A model generated the notes under the pieces. That model did not search any database. It saw nothing but the letters and a program-made list of their open reading frames with translations, and was not told where the DNA came from. Shown here one piece after another: positions 28,157 to 36,258 of a DNA stretch of 64,000 bases; positions within the stretch are counted from its first letter, which is position 1; every line of letters begins with the position of its first letter. The translations under genes and the position numbers were made by a program. Source of the DNA: Planktothricoides raciborskii GIHE-MW2. Its GTDB lineage: Bacteria > Cyanobacteriota > Cyanobacteriia > Cyanobacteriales > Laspinemataceae. The stretch covers positions 5,567,001 to 5,631,000 of the forward strand of contig NZ_CP159837.1 in the NCBI RefSeq assembly GCF_040564635.1, in the 5' to 3' direction.

Positions 28157-28915
28157 TTATTCTGGTTGATTCTGGTTGATGATTCTGGTTGATGATTCTG
28201 GTTTGAGTGCGATTAATTGCTGGAGAAATTCTTGATGCGCCGCCGAATTGATACCTGTTTGTAACGTCGTCAAAACTTGCAGCATATTTCCTGACAAAAT
28301 GGCAGTAACATCTAACCACAATCCGGGAAACATCTTACTAGAGCAAATTATCCCTTGTTGATTTGGTGGCAACGTCACATAATCCCCTTGTTCTAAACCA
28401 AACCAATCAATTTTTTGCTCAAATACTTGCCAAACTATATATTCTTGAATACCACTGCGCCGATAGGCTCGTTTTTTATCCGCTAAATCGATCGCGGCAC
28501 TACTGGCGGCAATTTCTACCACCAACTCTGGAGATCCCTCTAGATATCCATCGGCAGTTAAACTTGATTTGCCGCCACTTTCTTGGCTAATTCTTAATAC
28601 CCCATCTGGTTGTGGTTCATTGTCGATATCTAACCGAATCGTTGGCTCAATGCCCATCTCCACTTGAGGTGTAGCCGCTTGATAGGCTCCCAGCCAAGTG
28701 ATAATTCGTCCGTGGGGTTCGGCATGGGATTTAAAACGTAATGGGGATGCCATGTAAACGACTCCTTCGATTAATTCGGCTTTTTTGACTCCCGGCATCG
28801 CCTGATAACGACGCTCAAATTCAGGACGAATTAAGCGATCGCCATTTTCTAAAGGTGGCAAATTTTTGCCGAAGGTAGACTGAGAATTTAAGGATTTCAG
28901 CGGTGAATAAGTCAT
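28157..28915 (-). CDS. Uma2 family protein embedded among cobalamin genes
   Basis: 252 aa from the ATG at 28915. Core motifs: KKAELIEGVVYMAS near residue 45, QPDGVLRIS near 108, SPELVVEIAASS near 129, and GIQEYIVWQVFEQKIDWFG near 152. It belongs to the longer Uma2 subgroup with an extra C-terminal helix region. Its end carries a TTCTGGTTGATGA tandem repeat that codes for NQ/RII residues. It lies between cobI and cbiG-cobJ on the same strand, an odd place for a gene with no known corrin role. Confidence 0.78.
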   Translation of the reverse strand: MTYSPLKSLNSQSTFGKNLPPLENGDRLIRPEFERRYQAMPGVKKAELIEGVVYMASPLRFKSHAEPHGRIITWLGAYQAATPQVEMGIEPTIRLDIDNEPQPDGVLRISQESGGKSSLTADGYLEGSPELVVEIAASSAAIDLADKKRAYRRSGIQEYIVWQVFEQKIDWFGLEQGDYVTLPPNQQGIICSSKMFPGLWLDVTAILSGNMLQVLTTLQTGINSAAHQEFLQQLIALKPESSTRIINQNQPE

Positions 28916-28935
28916 ACTGGCAGACTCTCCCAACT

Positions 28936-28998
28936 ATGAGCTATTATACGAGCCATTATATGAGCTATTATATGAGCCATTATATGAGCCATTATATG
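28936..28998. repeat. 12-bp tandem repeat ATGAGCCATTAT
   Basis: About five copies of ATGAGC[C/T]ATTAT with small changes fill the gap between cobI and the Uma2 gene. No function is evident. Confidence 0.75.
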
Positions 28999-29003
28999 TG
29001 GTT

Positions 29004-29717
29004 TTATTGGGGTTTGGTTTGGCTAGGAATCAGAATTAAAGCCCAGTAGGTAGCCGCTGCTGGATCGACTTCCCGAATGGGAATAATTTTTTGATTGGGC
29101 AAGGTAGCTCGTTCAATATAAAGGGCGCGATCCAACAAGCCTAACTCATCGAGAATTTGCCGAACTTTGGCAAAATGTCTGCCTAATTTAATAATGGCAG
29201 CAGCATCGACCACGGATAGGCGATCACGCAAAATTTCCGCCTCTAATGTGGCAGGCATAATGGCAAATACATCATTGCGATAAGTAATAGGAACGCCCAG
29301 CATCGCCGCACTAGCCATTACCGAAGAAATTCCCGGTACAACTTCCACGGAAAACCCCCCCGATAAGCGATTAAAAATATACATAAACGTGCCATATAAC
29401 ATGGGATCGCCTAGACATAAGACGGCCACATCTCGCCCGGCACTGAGATGTTCGGCAATATTTGCCGCAGCCATATCATAATGGGGCTGAGAACTGCGTT
29501 TCACACTAAAGGGCAATGGCATAGGAATTTCTATTTGGTCAGGGCGAATAAATTCAGCCACGATCCCCCGGGCGAAAACTTTGCCATTCTCTAAAGTCGG
29601 ATAAGCAATCACCGGAACCGTTGTCAAAATCCGGTGGGCTTTAAGGGTGAGCAATTCTGGATCCCCTGGGCCAATTCCCAATCCGTAAAGTTTGCCTAAT
29701 TTGCCTAATTCAGTCAT
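29004..29717 (-). CDS. cobI: Precorrin-2 C20-methyltransferase
   Basis: 237 aa. The tetrapyrrole methylase start is clear (LYGLGIGPGDPELLTLKAHRI), then VLCLGDPMLYGTFMYI (SAM site) and VVPGISSVMASAAMLGVP. CobI/CbiL uses SAM to methylate C20 of precorrin-2, the first committed step to cobalamin. Its start overlaps the end of cobH (ATGA at 29714-29717), so the two are co-translated. Confidence 0.93.
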   Translation of the reverse strand: MTELGKLGKLYGLGIGPGDPELLTLKAHRILTTVPVIAYPTLENGKVFARGIVAEFIRPDQIEIPMPLPFSVKRSSQPHYDMAAANIAEHLSAGRDVAVLCLGDPMLYGTFMYIFNRLSGGFSVEVVPGISSVMASAAMLGVPITYRNDVFAIMPATLEAEILRDRLSVVDAAAIIKLGRHFAKVRQILDELGLLDRALYIERATLPNQKIIPIREVDPAAATYWALILIPSQTKPQ

Positions 29718-30343
29718 AATTCATTCTCTTTTGCTAACGCATTGACTGCCGCTGCCGCGATCGCACTTCCACCTCTGCGTCCGTGCAGAGTAATAAATGG
29801 CACACCGCGACTATTAGCGGCTAATTCGACTTTGGATTCTGCCGCGCCTACAAATCCCACGGGAAAACCTAAAATCAATGCCGGTTTTGCGACTCCTTCA
29901 TCTAGCAATTCTAATAATCTAAATAGCGCCGTTGGTGCATTGCCAATCGCCACCACAGATCCGGCTAAATAAGGTTGCCAAAATTCTAAAGCTGCCGCTG
30001 ACCGGGTATTATTAATTTTCTTGGCGATCGCCGGAACTTCTGGATGATTCAAAGTGCAAATAATCGGATTATTTTTCGGCAAACGAGCCTTAGTAATCCC
30101 ATTAGCTACCATCTGAGAATCACAAAGAATCGACGCCCCCTGAGATAGGGCATTTCGTCCCACTTGTACCGCATCTGGTGACGCGGCTAAATCTTCTACA
30201 ATATCGGTCATGCCACAGGAGTGAATTAGCCGAACCGCTACATGAGCTAAATCTTCAGATAACTTTTCTAATTTAGCTTCAGCGCGAATTATCGCAAAAG
30301 ATTTACGATAAATTTCTTCGCCATTTTTAATGTAATCAATCAT
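29714..30343 (-). CDS. cobH: Precorrin-8X methylmutase
   Basis: 209 aa, normal length. It moves the methyl group from C11 to C12, giving hydrogenobyrinic or cobyrinic acid. Conserved blocks: the active His in RLIHSCGMTD (about residue 42), ILCDSQMVANGI, NAPTALFRLLELL and GFPVGFVGAAESK. The downstream GRRGGSAIAAAAVNAL tail is typical. It is the upstream member of the cobH-cobI overlap. Confidence 0.94.
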   Translation of the reverse strand: MIDYIKNGEEIYRKSFAIIRAEAKLEKLSEDLAHVAVRLIHSCGMTDIVEDLAASPDAVQVGRNALSQGASILCDSQMVANGITKARLPKNNPIICTLNHPEVPAIAKKINNTRSAAALEFWQPYLAGSVVAIGNAPTALFRLLELLDEGVAKPALILGFPVGFVGAAESKVELAANSRGVPFITLHGRRGGSAIAAAAVNALAKENEL

Positions 30344-30394
30344 ATTAACTGCATTTTTTATTATACTAAATTATTGATATTTTTGTGATGTTTT

Positions 30395-30510
30395 GGTGCC
30401 TTACGGCGATCGCCTAACGCACCCTACAACTACTACAAATAAACCAGCCAAATTTTTGTGAGGTTTTTTTCGGTGCGTTACGGCGATCGCCTAACGCACC
30501 CTACAACTAC
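30395..30510. repeat. Two GGTGCGTTACGGCGATCGCC hairpin repeats
   Basis: The palindromic unit GGTGCgTTACGGCGATCGCC-TAACGCACC followed by CTACAACTAC occurs at 30395-30432 and 30472-30510, and each copy has a HIP1-type core. The second copy touches the end of cobG. The pair may also act as a transcription terminator. Confidence 0.65.
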
Positions 30511-32012
30511 ACGAGCCAATTTTTCTGTGATTTTTTTAAGTTTAATTGATTTTGGCGCAAAAAATCTTCTAGCCTGGGAAGAATTTCCGCAAAATTGCCC
30601 TGGAAAATTTGAGTCTTGAACGAGTCTTTCTCATCCCCCACATAGACTTCATAGCCTTCAAGTATTTCGCCATTTTGCTCAATGGTCGTGCCTAAAAGGG
30701 TAATTTCGGCTGGACTCGGTTGAGCACAGGATTTAGGACAACCTGTAACATGAATATTCACCCCCCCTTGATCCCCCCCTTCAAAGGGGGGGCTGATGGA
30801 GAAGCGAGCGCGCAAATAATCTGCCAAGATTAAAGCATGAACTTGGGTTTGAGTTGCCGCTGCTGCACAACCAGGTTTTCCCGCACAAGCAACAATCCCA
30901 TCATCCCATCCCCGGTCTGGGGACAATCCTAATGATGTCAATTTGGGCAACAATTCTGACACTTTTTCATTCGGGATATTCGGAATTAAAATAGTCTGCC
31001 AAGGCGTTAATCGCAACTGACCGCTGCCAAAAGTTTCTGAAATTTCTACTAATGCCCACAGTTGCTCCGCCGTTAGTTTTCCTAATCTTAAACCTAAGCC
31101 AATATAGGATAATCCGGCCTGCTTTTGGTGGTGAATCCCCAGATGATTATAGGGCTGACTTGGTAATACTGATTCAGTAACAATTTGAGGTAAGGGATGC
31201 CCCCCTAAATGAGAAACTAAATGCCCCTGAACTTTTTCAACATATTTGGCAATGCCCCAATCTTTTAACAAGTGTTTCATCCGACTTTTTTTGCCTTTTT
31301 TAGCTGTCGTTTCTGGATTTTTCTGTACATAATCCAGATAAACTTGGACTAGGGCAGCGACTAAGGATATACAATTTTCTGGTTTAATCACTACATTGGT
31401 ATCATCCAATTGCCGATCGCCTCCCAGGGACAATCGATAGTAAACCCCTGGGGTTAAATCCGGTTGATTTTCCGGTTGATTTTCTAAGGCAATTGCTGAT
31501 AGCTGAATTTCGTTATAGCGGTGTTCCCAGGGGCGGGGCGATCGCATCCCAATGCCTACGGAACCTCCGCTATCAATGCCAATACTAAATTTAGGACTCA
31601 GGGCGGTAATTGCCGGATGATTCTGAATAAAATGATCTAATTCTTGGACTAAAGGCCGAGGATCGATTAATTCTTGAGGGTCAATACCAGCGGTAGGACT
31701 ACACATAATATTCCGCAGATGATCGATCTGCGGATTCTGGGCAGCTAATCCTAACTTTTGTAAAGTTTGAAAATCTTCTAAGGTGGGCGATGTTTGCACG
31801 GCACGAATTTGCAGATTTGCCCGATTAGTCACTTGTATTGTAGTATGCCACCGGGCGAGCAAATTAGCGATCGCGTGAACCTGTTCCGCATTCAGCCAAC
31901 CCCCAGGGGTGCGGATGCGAATTAAAAAGCCATCTTGGGCAGGAGTGCCGTAAAATAACCCTGGACAAACATTCGGTTTAACTAACCAATTCACAGTTGT
32001 TTTTTTCTCCAT
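30507..32012 (-). CDS. cobG: Precorrin-3B synthase (CobG-like, sulfite-reductase fold)
   Basis: 501 aa. It has two nitrite/sulfite-reductase ferredoxin-like half domains and Fe-S/sirohaem-type Cys motifs: a first pair in CAGKPGC and a second in HVTGCPKSCAQ. CobG is the oxygen-using monooxygenase that makes precorrin-3B in the aerobic pathway. Just before the second Cys motif is SPPFEGGDQGG, encoded by a dispersed CCCCCCTTGATC / AAAGGGGGG repeat that seems to be inserted in frame. It starts about 48 nt after a cobalamin riboswitch. Confidence 0.85.
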   Translation of the reverse strand: MEKKTTVNWLVKPNVCPGLFYGTPAQDGFLIRIRTPGGWLNAEQVHAIANLLARWHTTIQVTNRANLQIRAVQTSPTLEDFQTLQKLGLAAQNPQIDHLRNIMCSPTAGIDPQELIDPRPLVQELDHFIQNHPAITALSPKFSIGIDSGGSVGIGMRSPRPWEHRYNEIQLSAIALENQPENQPDLTPGVYYRLSLGGDRQLDDTNVVIKPENCISLVAALVQVYLDYVQKNPETTAKKGKKSRMKHLLKDWGIAKYVEKVQGHLVSHLGGHPLPQIVTESVLPSQPYNHLGIHHQKQAGLSYIGLGLRLGKLTAEQLWALVEISETFGSGQLRLTPWQTILIPNIPNEKVSELLPKLTSLGLSPDRGWDDGIVACAGKPGCAAAATQTQVHALILADYLRARFSISPPFEGGDQGGVNIHVTGCPKSCAQPSPAEITLLGTTIEQNGEILEGYEVYVGDEKDSFKTQIFQGNFAEILPRLEDFLRQNQLNLKKSQKNWLV

Positions 32013-32059
32013 GCGACGCAGAGAAGTAGTCAGAAACTAAGTTTCTAGCAGAGAGTGAA

Positions 32060-32240
32060 AAAACTTGTCGTTGGCGTTCTGACTTCACTTGCGGAAAAAA
32101 TAGAATGCCTGCCTAAGTAGCATTCCAAGAAACCCGGTTTCTTCAAGAAACCGGGTTTCTAATAACCGGCTTTTCTCTTGATTACAGTTGCGGCACAGTA
32201 CCGGAATCCCACCGGACTTTCCCAACGACAAGTGAAAGCA
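32060..32240 (-). ncRNA. Cobalamin riboswitch controlling cobG
   Basis: On the minus strand the core reads GGGAAAGTCCGGTGGGATT and then CCGCAACTGTAAT, the typical cobalamin-riboswitch core. A 12-bp closing helix is perfect: ACTTGTCGTTGG (revcomp of 32222-32233) with CCAACGACAAGT (revcomp of 32063-32074). A B12-box-like AGTCAGAACGCC lies at the 3' side. The cobG ATG is about 48 nt downstream, so cobalamin binding should block its translation or transcription. The palindrome at 32127-32160 sits in a peripheral arm. Confidence 0.88.
32127..32160. repeat. AAGAAACCCGGTTTCTT double palindrome inside the riboswitch
   Basis: AGAAACCCGGTTTCT, TCA, then AGAAACCGGGTTTCT lie between the riboswitch core and its 3' box. 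In RNA this forms an extra strong hairpin. Confidence 0.8.
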
Positions 32241-32307
32241 CTATAGCACAAGTTAAATTTTTTTTAGAGACATTTAGAGACATTTAGAGACAAAGGATGA
32301 GAATCTC

Positions 32308-33543
32308 ATGGAGAAATGGCTATCGATTGTCGGCATTGGTGAAGATGGCTTAGAGGGATTAAACCAGGTGGGGCGAAGTCTTCTTTCCCAGGCATCGGTA
32401 ATTGTTGGCGGTGAACGTCATTTAGCCATGTTGCCCCCAGAGGATTGTCGAGAAAAGTTGGTCTGGAGAACGCCGATCCAAGACTCCGTGAATGAGATTA
32501 TTCGCCGTCGCGGTCAAAGGGTCTGTGTTTTAGCTAGTGGCGATCCTATGTGGTATGGCATTGGCGTCACCCTGACTCGGCACATTCCTATGACAGAAAT
32601 CACGATTATTCCATCGGTTTCTACCTTAAGTCTGGCCTGTAGTCGCTTGGGGTGGTCCCTGACCGAGGTGGAAACCGTGAGTTTATGCGGTCGTCCTCCG
32701 GCTTTATTGAATGCCTGGGTTTATCCAGGGGCAAAACTTTTAGTCCTGAGTGAGAGCGGCCAAACTCCGGCTATTGTGGCGGAAATTCTTACTCAGCAGG
32801 GCTTTGGCGATAGTCTTATGGTGGTTTTAGAGCATCTAGGAGGGAAGCGCGAAAGGTTAATTGAAGGCACCGCTGCATCTTGGAATGCCAAAGATATTGC
32901 CAAAGATATTGCCGACTTGAATGCGATCGCGATTAACTGTAGAAGAAACCCGGTTTCTTCAAGAAACCGGGTTTCTCTAATTGGGCGCTTGCCCGGACTG
33001 CCGGACACAGCCTATCACCATGATGGACAGTTAACAAAAAGAGAAGTGCGGGCGATTACCCTGACAGCTTTAGCCCCTAACCCTGGACAACTGTTGTGGG
33101 ACGTAGGTGCCGGTTGTGGTTCTATTGGCATTGAGTGGATGCGCTGCGATCGCCGTTGCCGGAGTATTGCGATCGAACATCACCCCAGCCGATTGCAATA
33201 CATTGCCGATAATGCCAGCGCCTTGGGTACTCCCGATTTGCAAATTGTCGCAGGAATTGCACCCGCTGCCCTGAAAGATTTACCTCAACCAGATGCGATT
33301 TTTATTGGCGGTGGCATCACCGTCCCAGAATTGTTTGAAACCTGCTGGTCGGCACTGCGATCTGGCGGTCGTCTTGTCGCCAATGCGGTTACAGTAGAAA
33401 GCGAATTAATCTTATTTCAATGGCATAGTCAATTAGGGGGAGAACTAACCAGAATTGGCATTCAAAGAGCCGAACCTGTGGGCAAGTTTTTAGGCTGGAA
33501 AGCGATGGCTCCCATAACCCAGTGGACTGTACAAAAACCATAG
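32308..33543 (+). CDS. cobL: Precorrin-6Y C5,15-methyltransferase (CbiE-CbiT fusion)
   Basis: 411 aa. The first half is a CbiE tetrapyrrole methylase (SIVGIGEDGLEGL, VLASGDPMWYGIG). The second half, from about 245, is CbiT, a SAM-dependent decarboxylating methylase (LLWDVGAGCGSIGIEW, AIEHHPSRLQYI, DAIFIGGG). The linker at about 212-222 reads RRNPVSSRNRVS, encoded by the double palindrome at 32943-32975, a clear in-frame repeat insertion. It reads away from cobG; the gap holds the riboswitch. Confidence 0.92.
   Translation: MEKWLSIVGIGEDGLEGLNQVGRSLLSQASVIVGGERHLAMLPPEDCREKLVWRTPIQDSVNEIIRRRGQRVCVLASGDPMWYGIGVTLTRHIPMTEITIIPSVSTLSLACSRLGWSLTEVETVSLCGRPPALLNAWVYPGAKLLVLSESGQTPAIVAEILTQQGFGDSLMVVLEHLGGKRERLIEGTAASWNAKDIAKDIADLNAIAINCRRNPVSSRNRVSLIGRLPGLPDTAYHHDGQLTKREVRAITLTALAPNPGQLLWDVGAGCGSIGIEWMRCDRRCRSIAIEHHPSRLQYIADNASALGTPDLQIVAGIAPAALKDLPQPDAIFIGGGITVPELFETCWSALRSGGRLVANAVTVESELILFQWHSQLGGELTRIGIQRAEPVGKFLGWKAMAPITQWTVQKP
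32943..32975. repeat. Double palindrome inserted in frame in cobL
   Basis: AGAAACCCGGTTTCT-TCA-AGAAACCGGGTTTCT keeps the frame and codes for NPVSSRNRV between the two enzyme domains. It is the same unit as at 32127-32160. Confidence 0.8.
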
Positions 33544-33545
33544 TC

Positions 33546-33573
33546 AGAAACCGGGGGAGAAACCCGGTTTCTT
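33546..33573. repeat. Palindromic AGAAACCGGG repeat between cobL and cobK
   Basis: CAGAAACCGGGGGAGAAACCCGGTTTCTTC follows the cobL stop. It lies in the short gap between the convergent cobL and cobK genes, where it could form a hairpin for both transcripts. Confidence 0.65.
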
Positions 33574-33576
33574 CAT

Positions 33577-34410
33577 TTAGCATCGGTTCTTCAACCACTC
33601 TAAAACCCTTTCTACATCCGCCACTTTTTCCCCTTCGGGAACCGATGGCCGTTGCACCATTACCACCGGAATTCCTAACTCTCGTGCGGCGACGATTTTG
33701 GCATAAGTGGCATCCCCGCCACTATTTTTACTGACGATCGCGCCGATTTGATATTCTTGCAAAAGCGATCGCTCTTGTGTCAAAGAAAAAGGCCCTCTTT
33801 CTAACAGTAACTTACCCGGTGGTACGGGAACATCTGCTGCCGGTGGATCGATCATTCGCATCAAAAACCAGATAGTTTTTAAATGGGCATAAGCGGAAAG
33901 TTCTTGCCGACCAATAGTGAGAAATATCCGTTCGGCTAACCCAGGTAAAGCCTCTGCTGCGGCTTGATTATTTGCCACCGAAATCCAATTGTCTCCCGGC
34001 TGTTTTTCCCAAGCGGGACGGACTAACATTAAGCGAGGAATGCCACATTCATCGGCTGCTTGAGCGGCATTAAAAGAAATTTGGGCAGCAAAAGGATGAG
34101 TAACATCAATTAAAATATCAATTCGTTCTTGCCGCAGATAATCGACTAACCCATTTACACCGCCAAATCCCCCGGTGCGAGTAGAAACCCGGTTTCTTGA
34201 AGAAACCGGGTTTCTTTGGTTGGTTGAAGAAACCGGGTTTATTTCAGCCCTAGTTTTTTCTGTGCGACCGGCAAAAGATGCGATCGCTTCTACACCGGGA
34301 ATTTGCTCAATTTTAGTCGTTAATTCTGCGGCTTCTCCAGTACCCCCTAAAATCAACACTCTTTTCTGATTGGTCTTTTTCTGACTGGTCAAGGGAAAAT
34401 TGCCCATCAT
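33577..34410 (-). CDS. cobK: Precorrin-6A reductase, with repeat insertion
   Basis: 277 aa, a little longer than the usual ~250. The N-terminus RVLILGGTGEAAELTTKI is the NAD(P)H Rossmann motif, then DVTHPFAAQISFNAAQA, WFLMRMIDPPA and VSKNSGGDATYAKI are family blocks. Residues about 57-80 (INPVSSTNQRNPVSSRNRVS) come from palindromic repeats at 34185-34240 and account for the extra length. CobK reduces the macrocycle at C18-C19. It converges with cobL. Confidence 0.9.
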   Translation of the reverse strand: MMGNFPLTSQKKTNQKRVLILGGTGEAAELTTKIEQIPGVEAIASFAGRTEKTRAEINPVSSTNQRNPVSSRNRVSTRTGGFGGVNGLVDYLRQERIDILIDVTHPFAAQISFNAAQAADECGIPRLMLVRPAWEKQPGDNWISVANNQAAAEALPGLAERIFLTIGRQELSAYAHLKTIWFLMRMIDPPAADVPVPPGKLLLERGPFSLTQERSLLQEYQIGAIVSKNSGGDATYAKIVAARELGIPVVMVQRPSVPEGEKVADVERVLEWLKNRC

Positions 34411-34570
34411 TTATTCTTCTTCAGATTGTTCTTTAGATCCATTTCATTTTCTCAAAAAATCTGTCGAAATCGAATCATAAGCATCAAAAAGATATCCTCC
34501 AGTTTCTCAGGAGAAACCGGAGGACTCTGAACAGGAATTACATCACAACCCGCTGGATGCAGGGGATAAG

Positions 34571-36124
34571 TCAAGGTTGAACAACGGGCGTGACTTCCAA
34601 CTCACCTGTAGGGGTGAGTACCACTTGGAAAGAAGCCAAAGGTGCTTGTGAATCTGAAGTGGCTGCGGGGTTGGCGGTATCGACCAAATCCGGGAAAGGC
34701 GTTTCTTGGAGATAGTCTGATGCGGCTTGATTGCTGGGCTGGTAGCTAAAGATATCCCCAGATGAGTTAACTTTGACCAAGTAAATCAAATCCTCGGTGA
34801 AAGTGGGGAATTGCTGCCAATTTTGGTCGATGAGATCGTACAGTTTCCAGTTCAATTCAGAAATTTGAGTCGGATCGGTAATTTCTGGGGTTACAGATGT
34901 CACCGATGGTGAGGAGATGCTGGGTGTGGCTGTGGTTTCTGGCTGATTAGTTGTTATTTCTGATGGCTGCGTCGCGGGGTCAGAAGCGATTGGCGGCAGC
35001 GATTCGCTTTGAGAGATCGCACTCGGTGCGGAAACCTGCGGTGCCGGGGTAATCTTGTCAGCATTGCCTCGTTGTAACTGGTTATTTTGTAACTGGGCAT
35101 AAAGCACAGAACCCAACAAACAAATCGAAGCGGTGGCGGCTAAAGCAATCGAGCCATTGCGGAGAGAAAACGCTCTTAAAGCATTGGAAGCATTGGAAGC
35201 ATTGGAAGCATTGGAAGCATTGGAAGCATTGGAAGCATATTCTGAACTGGGACTGACGGAATTTACCGCTATCGTGGGGGCGGGTTCTTCACTGTGAGCA
35301 AACCTGTGGAACAAGAAGTCCAAAGCACTGTTACGCAGTTCCTTGTAACGGGGATCGTCCATGACCTGAGTTCTGACGCGAGGACGGGGAAAAGGGATTT
35401 CCAGCACTTCGCCAATTTTAGCCGCAGGCCCGTTAGTCATCATTACCAATTTATCCGCGAGAAACAATGCCTCGTCAATGTCATGGGTAATCATCAAAAC
35501 GGTACAGGGATGGTCTTGCCAAATTTGCAGCAGTTCTTCTTGTAATTCTTCTTTGGTGATGGCGTCGAGGGCGCCGAAGGGTTCGTCGAGAATTAGGACT
35601 TCGGGGCGAATGGCCAAAGCCCGAGCGATCGCCACCCGCTGTTTCATCCCCCCAGACATTTGTCCGGGACGCTTGTGTCGGGCTTCGGTGAGTCCGACCA
35701 TTGCCAAGTGTTCTTCGGCGATCGCCACTCTTTCAGCGTGGGATTTTTTGGGATAGGCCGACTTGACTGCCAGGTAAACATTTTCAAACGCCGTTTTCCA
35801 AGGCAAAAGGCAATAGTTTTGAAACACCATCATGCGATCGAGGCCAGGTTTGGCGATGCGCTGGTTGCGTAGGCGCACCTCTCCCTCGCTGGGGTGGAGA
35901 AAACCCGCCACCATATTCAGTAGGGTGGATTTGCCACAGCCAGAATGTCCGATCAAGCAGATAAACTCGCCTTCAGACACGGTGAGATTGACATTTTCCA
36001 GGACAGGATAAGATCCTTTGGCGGTGTCATAAACCTTGGAAACGTTATCGATCGCCAGAAATGCTTCGCGACTTGCCAGAGGGTTAGTTGTCGGGTTAGT
36101 TGTCGGTAAGGTTTGGATTTGCAT
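34571..36124 (-). CDS. nrtD: Nitrate ABC transporter ATPase with unusual C-terminal extension
   Basis: 517 aa; NrtD is usually about 275. Residues 1-275 are a complete ABC ATPase: GHSGCGKSTLLN, QMSGGMKQRVAIARAL, VLILDEPFGALDA. After about 290 come six to seven Ala-Ser-Asn triplets from a 9-bp DNA repeat (35186-35243), a hydrophobic helix (SIALAATASICLLGSVLYA), a Ser/Thr/Pro-rich linker, and a roughly 90-residue end domain starting ISELNWKLYDLIDQNW. The end domain would lie outside the membrane. It is the last gene of nrtABCD. Confidence 0.85.
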   Translation of the reverse strand: MQIQTLPTTNPTTNPLASREAFLAIDNVSKVYDTAKGSYPVLENVNLTVSEGEFICLIGHSGCGKSTLLNMVAGFLHPSEGEVRLRNQRIAKPGLDRMMVFQNYCLLPWKTAFENVYLAVKSAYPKKSHAERVAIAEEHLAMVGLTEARHKRPGQMSGGMKQRVAIARALAIRPEVLILDEPFGALDAITKEELQEELLQIWQDHPCTVLMITHDIDEALFLADKLVMMTNGPAAKIGEVLEIPFPRPRVRTQVMDDPRYKELRNSALDFLFHRFAHSEEPAPTIAVNSVSPSSEYASNASNASNASNASNASNALRAFSLRNGSIALAATASICLLGSVLYAQLQNNQLQRGNADKITPAPQVSAPSAISQSESLPPIASDPATQPSEITTNQPETTATPSISSPSVTSVTPEITDPTQISELNWKLYDLIDQNWQQFPTFTEDLIYLVKVNSSGDIFSYQPSNQAASDYLQETPFPDLVDTANPAATSDSQAPLASFQVVLTPTGELEVTPVVQP

Positions 36125-36258
36125 AATTGATGGCTATTGATGACTGATGAGGGATGGGGCATTTGGCGGCACAACTGTTGAGGCAGGAGGCAGGACTGTT
36201 AGGGCGCATCGGCCAAGGCTAAAGTGCTCCGCACTGCGAGAGCGAACGGACGACCGCC

